Both the position numbers and the translations under genes were made by a program. DNA of 64,000 nt from Vespa crabro. Lineage: Eukaryota > Arthropoda > Insecta > Hymenoptera > Vespidae. Below the pieces are notes generated by a model. That model was not told the origin of the DNA. It did not search any database and saw nothing but the letters and a program-made list of their open reading frames with translations. Location of the stretch: NCBI RefSeq assembly GCF_910589235.1, contig NW_025813664.1, positions 223,176 to 287,175 on the forward strand, in the 5' to 3' direction. The stretch's first letter is position 1; each line of letters starts with the position of its first letter. Positions 25,609 to 40,257 of the stretch are shown piece after piece.

Positions 25609-28600
25609 TTGCATTTCATAAGATCAAACATCTATTTTATATTGGAATCAAAGTTTTTAACATTCTTTCATATCGTATATACGATTTTTCGCTCATATAC
25701 GCGTATCGTCGAAAAACGAAAACTTGAAATCTCGTTCAATTTCAATGATTTTATATTCTATCGATGCAGAATAAAGAATATAACAAGAATATAACGTTTT
25801 TACTATGTTTAAATACGCGTTTTCATATGATAATTGTCGTAAAACGTAATCGACATACGCGAATTTCGGTATATGCGAAGATAAAATCGTGAAATCCTTA
25901 ATAATACTTGTGCCACAGTTAGAAAAATGTTACCAATCGATTCAGAACATTGCATTTCATAAGATCAAACATCTATTTTATATTGGAATCAAAGTTTTTA
26001 ACATTCTTTCATATCGTATATACGATTTTTCGCTCATATACGCGTATCGTCGAAAAACGAAAACTTGAAATCTCGTTCAATTTCAATGATTTTATATTCT
26101 ATCGATGCAGAATAAAGAATATAACAAGAATATAACGTTTTTACTATGTTTAAATACGCGTTTTCATATGATAATTGTAGAAAAACGTAATCGACATACG
26201 CGAATTTCGGTATATGCGAAGATAAAATCGTGAAATCTTTAATAATACTTGTGCCACAGTTAGAGAAATGTTACCAATCGATTCAGAACATTGCATTTCA
26301 TAAGATCAAACATCTATTTTATATTGGAATCAAAGTTTTTAACATTCTTTCATATCGTATATACGATTTTTCGCTCATATACGCGTATCGTCGAAAAACG
26401 AAAACTTGAAATCTCGTTCAATTTCAATGATTTTATATTCTATCGATGCAGAATAAAGAATATAACAAGAATATAACGTTTTTACTATGTTTAAATACGC
26501 GTTTTCATATGATAATTGTCGAAAAACGTAATCGACATACGCGAATTTCGGTATATGCGAAGATAAAATCGTGAAATCTTTAATAATACCTGTGCCACAG
26601 TTAGAAAAATGTTACCAATCGATTCAGAACATTGCATTTCATAAGATCAAACATCTATTTTATATTGGAATCAAAGTTTTTAACATTCTTTCATATCGTA
26701 TATACGATTTTTCGCTCATATACGCGTATCGTCGAAAAACGAAAACTTGAAATCTCGTTCAATTTCAATGATTTTATATTCTATCGATGCAGAATAAAGA
26801 ATATAACAAGAATATAACGTTTTTACTATGTTTAAATACGCGTTTTCATATGATAATTGTCGAAAAACGTAATCGACATACGCGAATTTCGGTATATGCG
26901 AAGATAAAATCGTGAAATCTTTAATAATACTTGTGCCACAGTTAGAAAAATGTTACCAATCGATTCAGAACATTGCATTTCATAAGATCAAACATCTATT
27001 TTATATTGGAATCAAAGTTTTTAACATTCTTTCATATCGTATATACGATTTTTCGCTCATATACGCGTATCGTCGAAAAACGAAAACTTGAAATCTCGTT
27101 CAATTTCAATGATTTTATATTCTATCGATGCAGAATAAAGAATATAACAAGAATATAACGTTTTTACTATGTTTAAATACGCGTTTTCATATGATAATTG
27201 TCGAAAAACGTAATCGACATACGCGAATTTCGGTATATGCGAAGATAAAATCGTGAAATCTTTAATAATACTTGTGCCACAGTTAGAAAAATGTTACCAA
27301 TCGATTCAGAACATTGCATTTCATAAGATCAAACATCTATTTTATATTGGAATCAAAGTTTTTAACATTCTTTCATATCGTATATACGATTTTTCGCTCA
27401 TATACGCGTATCGTCGAAAAACGAAAACTTGAAATCTCGTTCAATTTCAATGATTTTATATTCTATCGATGCAGAATAAAGAATATAACAAGAATATAAC
27501 GTTTTTACTATGTTTAAATACGCGTTTTCATATGATAATTGTCGAAAAACGTAATCGACATACGCGAATTTCGGTATATGCGAAGATAAAATCGTGAAAT
27601 CTTTAATAATACTTGTGCCACAGTTAGAAAAATGTTACCAATCGATTCAGAACATTGCATTTCATAAGATCAAACATCTATTTTATATTGGAATCAAAGT
27701 TTTTAACATTCTTTCATATCGTATATACGATTTTTCGCTCATATACGCGTATCGTCGAAAAACGAAAACTTGAAATCTCGTTCAATTTCAATGATTTTAT
27801 ATTCTATCGATGCAGAATAAAGAATATAACAAGAATATAACGTTTTTACTATGTTTAAATACGCGTTTTCATATGATAATTGTCGAAAAACGTAATCGAC
27901 ATACGCGAATTTCGGTATATGCGAAGATAAAATCGTGAAATCTTTAATAATACTTGTGCCACAGTTAGAAAAATGTTACCAATCGATTCAGAACATTGCA
28001 TTGCATAAGATCAAACATCTATTTTATATTGGAATCAAAGTTTTTAACATTCTTTCATATCGTATATACGATTTTTCGCTCATATACGCGTATCGTCGAA
28101 AAACGAAAACTTGAAATCTCGTTCAATTTCAATGATTTTATATTCTATCGATGCAGAATAAAGAATATAACAAGAATATAACGTTTTTACTATGTTTAAA
28201 TACGCGTTTTCATATGATAATTGTCGAAAAACGTAATCGACATACGCGAATTTCGGTATATGCGAAGATAAAATCGTGAAATCTTTAATAATACTTGTGC
28301 CACAGTTAGAAAAATGTTACCAATCGATTCAGAACATTGCATTTCATAAGATCAAACATCTATTTTATATTGGAATCAAAGTTTTTAACATTCTTTCATA
28401 TCGTATATACGATTTTTCGCTCATATACGCGTATCGTCGAAAAACGAAAACTTGAAATCTCGTTCAATTTCAATGATTTTATATTCTATCGATGCAGAAT
28501 AAAGAATATAACAAGAATATAACGTTTTTACTATGTTTAAATACGCGTTTTCATATGATAATTGCCGAAAAACGTAATCGACATACGCGAATTTCGGTAT

Positions 28601-30041
28601 ATGCGAAGATGAAATCGTAAAATCTTTAATAATACTTGTGCCACAGTTAGAAAAATGTTACCAATCGATTCAGAACATTGCATTTCATAAGATCAAACAT
28701 CTATTTTATATTGGAATCAAAGTTTTTAACATTCTTTCATATCGTATATACGATTTTTCGCTCATATACGCGTATCGTCGAAAAACGAAAACTTGAAATC
28801 TCGTTCAATTTCAATGATTTTATATTCTATCGATGCAGAATAAAGAATGTAACAAGAATATAACGTTTTTACTATGTTTAAATACGCGTTTTCATATGAT
28901 AATTGTCGTAAAACGTAATCGACATACGCGAATTTCGGTATATGCGAAGATAAAATCGTGAAATCCTTAATAATACTTGTGCCACAGTTAGAAAAATGTT
29001 ACCAATCGATTCAGAACATTGCATTTCATAAGATCAAACATCTATTTTATATTGGAATCAAAGTTTTTAACATTCTTTCATATCGTATATACGATTTTTC
29101 GCTCATATACGCGTATCGTCGAAAAACGAAAACTTGAAATCTCGTTCAATTTCAATGATTTTATATTCTATCGATGCAGAATGAAGAATATAACAAGAAT
29201 ATAACGTTTTTACTATGTTTAAATACGCGTTTTCATATGATAATTGTAGAAAAACGTAATCGACATACGCGAATTTCGGTATATGCGAAGATAAAATCGT
29301 GAAATCTTTAATAATACTTGTGCCACAGTTAGAGAAATGTTACCAATCGATTCAGAACATTGCATTTCATAAGATCAAACATCTATTTTATATTGGAATC
29401 AAAGTTTTTAACATTCTTTCATATCGTATATACGATTTTTCGCTCATATACGCGTATCGTCGAAAAACGAAAACTTGAAATCTCGTTCAATTTCAATGAT
29501 TTTATATTCTATCGATGCAGAATAAAGAATATAACAAGAATATAACGTTTTTACTATGTTTAAATACGCGTTTTCATATGATAATTGTCGAAAAACGTAA
29601 TCGACATACGCGAATTTCGGTATATGCGAAGATAAAATCGTGAAATCTTTAATAATACTTGTGCCACAGTTAGAAAAATGTTACCAATCGATTCAGAACA
29701 TTGCATTTCATAAGATCAAACATCTATTTTATATTGGAATCAAAGTTTTTAACATTCTTTCATATCGTATATACGATTTTTCGCTCATATACGCGTATCG
29801 TCGAAAAACGAAAACTTGAAATCTCGTTCAATTTCAATGATTTTATATTCTATCGATGCAGAATAAAGAATATAACAAGAATATAACGTTTTTACTATGT
29901 TTAAATACGCGTTTTCATATGATAATTGCCGAAAAACGTAATCGACATACGCGAATTTCGGTATATGCGAAGATGAAATCGTAAAATCTTTAATAATACT
30001 TGTGCCACAGTTAGAAAAATGTTACCAATCGATTCAGAACA
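25609..30041 (+). repeat. 13-unit higher-order repeat, copy 1 (4,433 bp)
   Basis: Unit order is A (25609), B ending in GAGAAATG (25950), a unit ending in ATACCTGTG (26291), four plain units, H (27996), C (28337), A (28678), B (29019), plain (29360) and C (29701). The second copy follows immediately. Compared with it I see only three substitutions over 4,433 bp, two of which are here: GAATGTAAC in the 28678 unit and GAATGAAG in the 29019 unit. Confidence 0.93.
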
Positions 30042-33000
30042 TTGCATTTCATAAGATCAAACATCTATTTTATATTGGAATCAAAGTTTTTAACATTCTT
30101 TCATATCGTATATACGATTTTTCGCTCATATACGCGTATCGTCGAAAAACGAAAACTTGAAATCTCGTTCAATTTCAATGATTTTATATTCTATCGATGC
30201 AGAATAAAGAATATAACAAGAATATAACGTTTTTACTATGTTTAAATACGCGTTTTCATATGATAATTGTCGTAAAACGTAATCGACATACGCGAATTTC
30301 GGTATATGCGAAGATAAAATCGTGAAATCCTTAATAATACTTGTGCCACAGTTAGAAAAATGTTACCAATCGATTCAGAACATTGCATTTCATAAGATCA
30401 AACATCTATTTTATATTGGAATCAAAGTTTTTAACATTCTTTCATATCGTATATACGATTTTTCGCTCATATACGCGTATCGTCGAAAAACGAAAACTTG
30501 AAATCTCGTTCAATTTCAATGATTTTATATTCTATCGATGCAGAATAAAGAATATAACAAGAATATAACGTTTTTACTATGTTTAAATACGCGTTTTCAT
30601 ATGATAATTGTAGAAAAACGTAATCGACATACGCGAATTTCGGTATATGCGAAGATAAAATCGTGAAATCTTTAATAATACTTGTGCCACAGTTAGAGAA
30701 ATGTTACCAATCGATTCAGAACATTGCATTTCATAAGATCAAACATCTATTTTATATTGGAATCAAAGTTTTTAACATTCTTTCATATCGTATATACGAT
30801 TTTTCGCTCATATACGCGTATCGTCGAAAAACGAAAACTTGAAATCTCGTTCAATTTCAATGATTTTATATTCTATCGATGCAGAATAAAGAATATAACA
30901 AGAATATAACGTTTTTACTATGTTTAAATACGCGTTTTCATATGATAATTGTCGAAAAACGTAATCGACATACGCGAATTTCGGTATATGCGAAGATAAA
31001 ATCGTGAAATCTTTAATAATACCTGTGCCACAGTTAGAAAAATGTTACCAATCGATTCAGAACATTGCATTTCATAAGATCAAACATCTATTTTATATTG
31101 GAATCAAAGTTTTTAACATTCTTTCATATCGTATATACGATTTTTCGCTCATATACGCGTATCGTCGAAAAACGAAAACTTGAAATCTCGTTCAATTTCA
31201 ATGATTTTATATTCTATCGATGCAGAATAAAGAATATAACAAGAATATAACGTTTTTACTATGTTTAAATACGCGTTTTCATATGATAATTGTCGAAAAA
31301 CGTAATCGACATACGCGAATTTCGGTATATGCGAAGATAAAATCGTGAAATCTTTAATAATACTTGTGCCACAGTTAGAAAAATGTTACCAATCGATTCA
31401 GATCATTGCATTTCATAAGATCAAACATCTATTTTATATTGGAATCAAAGTTTTTAACATTCTTTCATATCGTATATACGATTTTTCGCTCATATACGCG
31501 TATCGTCGAAAAACGAAAACTTGAAATCTCGTTCAATTTCAATGATTTTATATTCTATCGATGCAGAATAAAGAATATAACAAGAATATAACGTTTTTAC
31601 TATGTTTAAATACGCGTTTTCATATGATAATTGTCGAAAAACGTAATCGACATACGCGAATTTCGGTATATGCGAAGATAAAATCGTGAAATCTTTAATA
31701 ATACTTGTGCCACAGTTAGAAAAATGTTACCAATCGATTCAGAACATTGCATTTCATAAGATCAAACATCTATTTTATATTGGAATCAAAGTTTTTAACA
31801 TTCTTTCATATCGTATATACGATTTTTCGCTCATATACGCGTATCGTCGAAAAACGAAAACTTGAAATCTCGTTCAATTTCAATGATTTTATATTCTATC
31901 GATGCAGAATAAAGAATATAACAAGAATATAACGTTTTTACTATGTTTAAATACGCGTTTTCATATGATAATTGTCGAAAAACGTAATCGACATACGCGA
32001 ATTTCGGTATATGCGAAGATAAAATCGTGAAATCTTTAATAATACTTGTGCCACAGTTAGAAAAATGTTACCAATCGATTCAGAACATTGCATTTCATAA
32101 GATCAAACATCTATTTTATATTGGAATCAAAGTTTTTAACATTCTTTCATATCGTATATACGATTTTTCGCTCATATACGCGTATCGTCGAAAAACGAAA
32201 ACTTGAAATCTCGTTCAATTTCAATGATTTTATATTCTATCGATGCAGAATAAAGAATATAACAAGAATATAACGTTTTTACTATGTTTAAATACGCGTT
32301 TTCATATGATAATTGTCGAAAAACGTAATCGACATACGCGAATTTCGGTATATGCGAAGATAAAATCGTGAAATCTTTAATAATACTTGTGCCACAGTTA
32401 GAAAAATGTTACCAATCGATTCAGAACATTGCATTGCATAAGATCAAACATCTATTTTATATTGGAATCAAAGTTTTTAACATTCTTTCATATCGTATAT
32501 ACGATTTTTCGCTCATATACGCGTATCGTCGAAAAACGAAAACTTGAAATCTCGTTCAATTTCAATGATTTTATATTCTATCGATGCAGAATAAAGAATA
32601 TAACAAGAATATAACGTTTTTACTATGTTTAAATACGCGTTTTCATATGATAATTGTCGAAAAACGTAATCGACATACGCGAATTTCGGTATATGCGAAG
32701 ATAAAATCGTGAAATCTTTAATAATACTTGTGCCACAGTTAGAAAAATGTTACCAATCGATTCAGAACATTGCATTTCATAAGATCAAACATCTATTTTA
32801 TATTGGAATCAAAGTTTTTAACATTCTTTCATATCGTATATACGATTTTTCGCTCATATACGCGTATCGTCGAAAAACGAAAACTTGAAATCTCGTTCAA
32901 TTTCAATGATTTTATATTCTATCGATGCAGAATAAAGAATATAACAAGAATATAACGTTTTTACTATGTTTAAATACGCGTTTTCATATGATAATTGCCG

Positions 33001-34474
33001 AAAAACGTAATCGACATACGCGAATTTCGGTATATGCGAAGATGAAATCGTAAAATCTTTAATAATACTTGTGCCACAGTTAGAAAAATGTTACCAATCG
33101 ATTCAGAACATTGCATTTCATAAGATCAAACATCTATTTTATATTGGAATCAAAGTTTTTAACATTCTTTCATATCGTATATACGATTTTTCGCTCATAT
33201 ACGCGTATCGTCGAAAAACGAAAACTTGAAATCTCGTTCAATTTCAATGATTTTATATTCTATCGATGCAGAATAAAGAATATAACAAGAATATAACGTT
33301 TTTACTATGTTTAAATACGCGTTTTCATATGATAATTGTCGTAAAACGTAATCGACATACGCGAATTTCGGTATATGCGAAGATAAAATCGTGAAATCCT
33401 TAATAATACTTGTGCCACAGTTAGAAAAATGTTACCAATCGATTCAGAACATTGCATTTCATAAGATCAAACATCTATTTTATATTGGAATCAAAGTTTT
33501 TAACATTCTTTCATATCGTATATACGATTTTTCGCTCATATACGCGTATCGTCGAAAAACGAAAACTTGAAATCTCGTTCAATTTCAATGATTTTATATT
33601 CTATCGATGCAGAATAAAGAATATAACAAGAATATAACGTTTTTACTATGTTTAAATACGCGTTTTCATATGATAATTGTAGAAAAACGTAATCGACATA
33701 CGCGAATTTCGGTATATGCGAAGATAAAATCGTGAAATCTTTAATAATACTTGTGCCACAGTTAGAGAAATGTTACCAATCGATTCAGAACATTGCATTT
33801 CATAAGATCAAACATCTATTTTATATTGGAATCAAAGTTTTTAACATTCTTTCATATCGTATATACGATTTTTCGCTCATATACGCGTATCGTCGAAAAA
33901 CGAAAACTTGAAATCTCGTTCAATTTCAATGATTTTATATTCTATCGATGCAGAATAAAGAATATAACAAGAATATAACGTTTTTACTATGTTTAAATAC
34001 GCGTTTTCATATGATAATTGTCGAAAAACGTAATCGACATACGCGAATTTCGGTATATGCGAAGATAAAATCGTGAAATCTTTAATAATACTTGTGCCAC
34101 AGTTAGAAAAATGTTACCAATCGATTCAGAACATTGCATTTCATAAGATCAAACATCTATTTTATATTGGAATCAAAGTTTTTAACATTCTTTCATATCG
34201 TATATACGATTTTTCGCTCATATACGCGTATCGTCGAAAAACGAAAACTTGAAATCTCGTTCAATTTCAATGATTTTATATTCTATCGATGCAGAATAAA
34301 GAATATAACAAGAATATAACGTTTTTACTATGTTTAAATACGCGTTTTCATATGATAATTGCCGAAAAACGTAATCGACATACGCGAATTTCGGTATATG
34401 CGAAGATGAAATCGTAAAATCTTTAATAATACTTGTGCCACAGTTAGAAAAATGTTACCAATCGATTCAGAACA
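30042..34474 (+). repeat. 13-unit higher-order repeat, copy 2 (4,433 bp)
   Basis: All markers recur at exactly 4,433 bp from copy 1: A (30042), B (30383), ATACCTGTG (end of 30724), H (32429), C (32770), A (33111), B (33452), C (34134). GATCATTG near 31401 is the only change I see specific to this copy. After its last unit the array does not start a third copy but passes into class D1. Confidence 0.93.
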
Positions 34475-36172
34475 TTGCATTTCATAAGATCAAACATCTA
34501 TTTTATATTGGAATCAAAGTTTTTAACATTCTTTCATATCGTATATACGATTTTTCGCTCATATACGCGTATCGTCGAAAAACGAAAACTTGAAATCTCG
34601 TTCAATTTCAATGATTTTATATTCTATCGATGCAGAATAAAGAATATAACAAGAATATAACGTTTTTGCTATGTTTAAATACGCGTTTTCATATGATAAT
34701 TGTCGAAAAACGTAATCGACATACGCGAATTTCGGTATATGCGAAGATAAAATCGTAAAATCATTAATAATACTTGTGCCACAGTTAGAAAAATGTTACC
34801 AATCGATTCAGAACATTGCATTTCATAAGATCAAACATCTATTTTATATTGGAATCAAAGTTTTTAACATTCTTTCATATCGTATATACGATTTTTCGCT
34901 CATATACGCGTATCGTCGAAAAACGAAAACTTGAAATCTCGTTCAATTTCAATGATTTTATATTCTATCGATGCAGAATAAAGAATATAACAAGAATATA
35001 ACGTTTTTGCTATGTTTAAATACGCGTTTTCATATGATAATTGTCGAAAAACGTAATCGACATACGCGAATTTCGGTATATGCGAAGATAAAATCGTGAA
35101 ATCTTTAATAATACTTGTGCCACAGTTAGAAAAATGTTACCAATCGATTCAGAACATTGCATTTCATAAGATCAAACATCTATTTTATATTGGAATCAAA
35201 GTTTTTAACATTCTTTCATATCGTATTTTTCGCTCATATACGCGTATCGTCGAAAAACGAAAACTTGAAATCTCGTTCAATTTCAATGATTTTATATTCT
35301 ATCGATGCAGAATAAAGAATATAACAAGAATATAACGTTTTTACTATGTTTAAATACGCGTTTTCATATGATAATTGTCGAAAAACGTAATCGACATACG
35401 CGAATTTCGGTATATGCGAAGATAAAATCGTGAAATCTTTAATAATACTTGTGCCACAGTTAGAAAAATGTTACCAATCGATTCAGAACATTGCATTTCA
35501 TAAGATCAAACATCTATTTTATATTGGAATCAAAGTTTTTGACATTCTTTCATATCGTATATACGATTTTTCGCTCATATACGCGTATCGTCGAAAAACG
35601 AAAACTTGAAATCTCGTTCAATTTCAATGATTTTATATTCTATCGATGCAGAATAAAGAATATAACAAGAATATAACGTTTTTACTATGTTTAAATACGC
35701 GTTTTCATATGATAATTGTCGAAAAACGTAATCGACATACGCGAATTTCGGTATATGCGAAGATAAAATCGTGAAATCTTTAATAATACTTGTGCCACAG
35801 TTAGAAAAATGTTACCAATCGATTCAGAACATTGCATTGCATAAGATCAAACATCTATTTTATATTGGAATCAAAGTTTTTAACATTCTTTCATATCGTA
35901 TATACGATTTTTCGCTCATATACGCGTATCGTCGAAAAACGAAAACTTGAAATCTCGTTCAATTTCAATGATTTTATATTCTATCGATGCAGAATAAAGA
36001 ATATAACAAGAATATAACGTTTTTACTATGTTTAAATACGCGTTTTCATATGATAATTGTCGAAAAACGTAATCGACATACGCGAATTTCGGTATATGCG
36101 AAGATAAAATCGTGATATCTTTAATAATACTTGTGCCACAGTTAGAAAAATGTTACCAATCGATTCAGAACA
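33111..36172 (+). repeat. Nine-unit higher-order repeat, complete copy (3,062 bp)
   Basis: Units are A (33111), B (33452), plain (33793), C (34134), D1 (34475), D2 (34816), a 334-bp unit (35157), a unit with GACATTC (35491) and H ending in GTGATATCT (35832). Its first four units are also the end of the 13-unit repeat, so two periodicities overlap. Partial, rearranged versions follow at 36173-39916, and the first six units recur at 46729-48774 (offset 13,618 bp). Confidence 0.88.
35157..35490 (+). repeat. 334-bp unit (loss of one palindrome arm)
   Basis: The 14-bp palindrome is reduced to ATCGTAT at 35220-35226, directly followed by TTTTCG. Seven bases are missing. It has the same deletion as the units at 13683, 39583 and 40258, so one event spread by copying is the simplest reading. 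Confidence 0.9.
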
Positions 36173-37536
36173 TTGCATTTCATAAGATCAAACATCTATT
36201 TTATATTGGAATCAAAGTTTTTAACATTCTTTCATATCGTATATACGATTTTTAGCTCATATACGCGTATCGTCGAAAAACGAAAACTTGAAATCTCGTT
36301 CAATTTCAATGATTTTATATTCTATCGATGCAGAATAAAGAATATAACAAGAATATAACGTTTTTACTATGTTTAAATACGCGTTTTCATATGATAATTG
36401 TCGTAAAACGTAATCGACATACGCGAATTTCGGTATATGCGAAGATAAAATCGTGAAATCCTTAATAATACTTGTGCCACAGTTAGAAAAATGTTACCAA
36501 TCGATTCAGAACATTGCATTTCATAAGATCAAACATCTATTTTATATTGGAATCAAAGTTTTTAACATTCTTTCATATCGTATATACGATTTTTCGCTCA
36601 TATACGCGTATCGTCGAAAAACGAAAACTTGAAATCTCGTTCAATTTCAATGATTTTATATTCTATCGATGCAGAATAAAGAATATAACAAGAATATAAC
36701 GTTTTTACTATGTTTAAATACGCGTTTTCATATGATAATTGTAGAAAAACGTAATCGACATACGCGAATTTCGGTATATGCGAAGATAAAATCGTGAAAT
36801 CTTTAATAATACTTGTGCCACAGTTAGAGAAATGTTACCAATCGATTCAGAACATTGCATTTCATAAGATCAAACATCTATTTTATATTGGAATCAAAGT
36901 TTTTAACATTCTTTCATATCGTATATACGATTTTTCGCTCATATACGCGTATCGTCGAAAAACGAAAACTTGAAATCTCGTTCAATTTCAATGATTTTAT
37001 ATTCTATCGATGCAGAATAAAGAATATAACAAGAATATAACGTTTTTACTATGTTTAAATACGCGTTTTCATATGATAATTGTCGAAAAACGTAATCGAC
37101 ATACGCGAATTTCGGTATATGCGAAGATAAAATCGTGAAATCTTTAATAATACTTGTGCCACAGTTAGAAAAATGTTACCAATCGATTCAGAACATTGCA
37201 TTTCATAAGATCAAACATCTATTTTATATTGGAATCAAAGTTTTTAACATTCTTTCATATCGTATATACGATTTTTCGCTCATATACGCGTATCGTCGAA
37301 AAACGAAAACTTGAAATCTCGTTCAATTTCAATGATTTTATATTCTATCGATGCAGAATAAAGAATATAACAAGAATATAACGTTTTTACTATGTTTAAA
37401 TACGCGTTTTCATATGATAATTGCCGAAAAACGTAATCGACATACGCGAATTTCGGTATATGCGAAGATGAAATCGTAAAATCTTTAATAATACTTGTGC
37501 CACAGTTAGAAAAATGTTACCAATCGATTCAGAACA
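36173..37536 (+). repeat. Truncated copy of nine-unit repeat (A-B-plain-C)
   Basis: A (36173, with the private change TTTTTAGCTC at 36254), B (36514), plain (36855) and C (37196) start a new copy of the 33111 series. Instead of a normal D1 unit it runs into the chimeric unit at 37537, so only four or five of the nine units are present. Confidence 0.85.
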
Positions 37537-37877
37537 TTGCATTTCATAAGATCAAACATCTATTTTATATTGGAATCAAAGTTTTTAACATTCTTTCATA
37601 TCGTATATACGATTTTTCGCTCATATACGCGTATCGTCGAAAAACGAAAACTTGAAATCTCGTTCAATTTCAATGATTTTATATTCTATCGATGCAGAAT
37701 AAAGAATATAACAAGAATATAACGTTTTTGCTATGTTTAAATACGCGTTTTCATATGATAATTGTCGAAAAACGTAATCGACATACGCGAATTTCGGTAT
37801 ATGCGAAGATAAAATCGTGAAATCCTTAATAATACTTGTGCCACAGTTAGAAAAATGTTACCAATCGATTCAGAACA
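37537..37877 (+). repeat. Chimeric D1/A unit with mapped crossover
   Basis: The left part is class D1 (G at 37730 in TTTTTGCTATG, and A at 37768, which is not class A). The right end is class A (GTGAAATCCTTA, 37817-37828). D1 units otherwise end GTAAAATCATTA. The switch therefore lies between about 37769 and 37818. It is followed by class B at 37878, as a class A unit always is within this part of the array. This is what unequal crossing-over between a D1 and an A unit would produce. Confidence 0.8.
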
Positions 37878-39916
37878 TTGCATTTCATAAGATCAAACAT
37901 CTATTTTATATTGGAATCAAAGTTTTTAACATTCTTTCATATCGTATATACGATTTTTCGCTCATATACGCGTATCGTCGAAAAACGAAAACTTGAAATC
38001 TCGTTCAATTTCAATGATTTTATATTCTATCGATGCAGAATAAAGAATATAACAAGAATATAACGTTTTTACTATGTTTAAATACGCGTTTTCATATGAT
38101 AATTGTAGAAAAACGTAATCGACATACGCGAATTTCGGTATATGCGAAGATAAAATCGTGAAATCTTTAATAATACTTGTGCCACAGTTAGAGAAATGTT
38201 ACCAATCGATTCAGAACATTGCATTTCATAAGATCAAACATCTATTTTATATTGGAATCAAAGTTTTTAACATTCTTTCATATCGTATATACGATTTTTC
38301 GCTCATATACGCGTATCGTCGAAAAACGAAAACTTGAAATCTCGTTCAATTTCAATGATTTTATATTCTATCGATGCAGAATAAAGAATATAACAAGAAT
38401 ATAACGTTTTTACTATGTTTAAATACGCGTTTTCATATGATAATTGTCGAAAAACGTAATCGACATACGCGAATTTCGGTATATGCGAAGATAAAATCGT
38501 GAAATCTTTAATAATACTTGTGCCACAGTTAGAAAAATGTTACCAATCGATTCAGAACATTGCATTTCATAAGATCAAACATCTATTTTATATTGGAATC
38601 AAAGTTTTTAACATTCTTTCATATCGTATATACGATTTTTCGCTCATATACGCGTATCGTCGAAAAACGAAAACTTGAAATTTCGTTCAATTTCAATGAT
38701 TTTATATTCTATCGATGCAGAATAAAGAATATAACAAGAATATAACGTTTTTACTATGTTTAAATACGCGTTTTCATATGATAATTGCCGAAAAACGTAA
38801 TCGACATACGCGAATTTCGGTATATGCGAAGATGAAATCGTAAAATCTTTAATAATACTTGTGCCACAGTTAGAAAAATGTTACCAATCGATTCAGAACA
38901 TTGCATTTCATAAGATCAAACATCTATTTTATATTGGAATCAAAGTTTTTAACATTCTTTCATATCGTATATACGATTTTTCGCTCATATACGCGTATCG
39001 TCGAAAAACGAAAACTTGAAATCTCGTTCAATTTCAATGATTTTATATTCTATCGATGCAGAATAAAGAATATAACAAGAATATAACGTTTTTGCTATGT
39101 TTAAATACGCGTTTTCATATGATAATTGTCGAAAAACGTAATCGACATACGCGAATTTCGGTATATGCGAAGATAAAATCGTAAAATCATTAATAATACT
39201 TGTGCCACAGTTAGAAAAATGTTACCAATCGATTCAGAACATTGCATTTCATAAGATCAAACATCTATTTTATATTGGAATCAAAGTTTTTAACATTCTT
39301 TCATATCGTATATACGATTTTTCGCTCATATACGCGTATCGTCGAAAAACGAAAACTTGAAATCTCGTTCAATTTCAATGATTTTATATTCTATCGATGC
39401 AGAATAAAGAATATAACAAGAATATAACGTTTTTGCTATGTTTAAATACGCGTTTTCATATGATAATTGTCGAAAAACGTAATCGACATACGCGAATTTC
39501 GGTATATGCGAAGATAAAATCGTGAAATCTTTAATAATACTTGTGCCACAGTTAGAAAAATGTTACCAATCGATTCAGAACATTGCATTTCATAAGATCA
39601 AACATCTATTTTATATTGGAATCAAAGTTTTTAACATTCTTTCATATCGTATTTTTCGCTCATATACGCGTATCGTCGAAAAACGAAAACTTGAAATCTC
39701 GTTCAATTTCAATGATTTTATATTCTATCGATGCAGAATAAAGAATATAACAAGAATATAACGTTTTTACTATGTTTAAATACGCGTTTTCATATGATAA
39801 TTGTCGAAAAACGTAATCGACATACGCGAATTTCGGTATATGCGAAGATAAAATCGTGAAATCTTTAATAATACTTGTGCCACAGTTAGAAAAATGTTAC
39901 CAATCGATTCAGAACA
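37878..39916 (+). repeat. Rearranged third copy of nine-unit repeat
   Basis: B (37878), plain (38219), C with GAAATTTCG (38560), D1 (38901), D2 (39242) and a 334-bp unit (39583-39916, surviving palindrome arm at 39646-39652) follow the order of the 33111 copy. The class A start is supplied by the chimeric unit at 37537. The next unit is again chimeric. Confidence 0.85.
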
Positions 39917-40257
39917 TTGCATTGCATAAGATCAAACATCTATTTTATATTGGAATCAAAGTTTTTAACATTCTTTCATATCGTATATACGATTTTTCGC
40001 TCATATACGCGTATCTTCGAAAAACGAAAACTTGAAATCTCGTTCAATTTCAATGATTTTATATTCTATCGATGCAGAATAAAGAATATAACAAGAATAT
40101 AACGTTTTTGCTATGTTTAAATACGCGTTTTCATATGATAATTGTCGAAAAACGTAATCGACATACGCGAATTTCGGTATATGCGAAGATAAAATCGTGA
40201 AATCTTTAATAATACTTGTGCCACAGTTAGAAAAATGTTACCAATCGATTCAGAACA
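39917..40257 (+). repeat. Chimeric H/D2 unit
   Basis: The unit starts as class H (G at 39924 in GCATTGCAT) and later has the class D marker (G at 40110 in TTTTTGCTATG). Other H units have TTTTTACTATG. It is followed by another 334-bp unit, which is what normally follows D2 (34816 to 35157, 39242 to 39583). A crossover between H and D2 at 39925-40109 explains both. TATCTTCG near 40013 is private. Confidence 0.75.
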
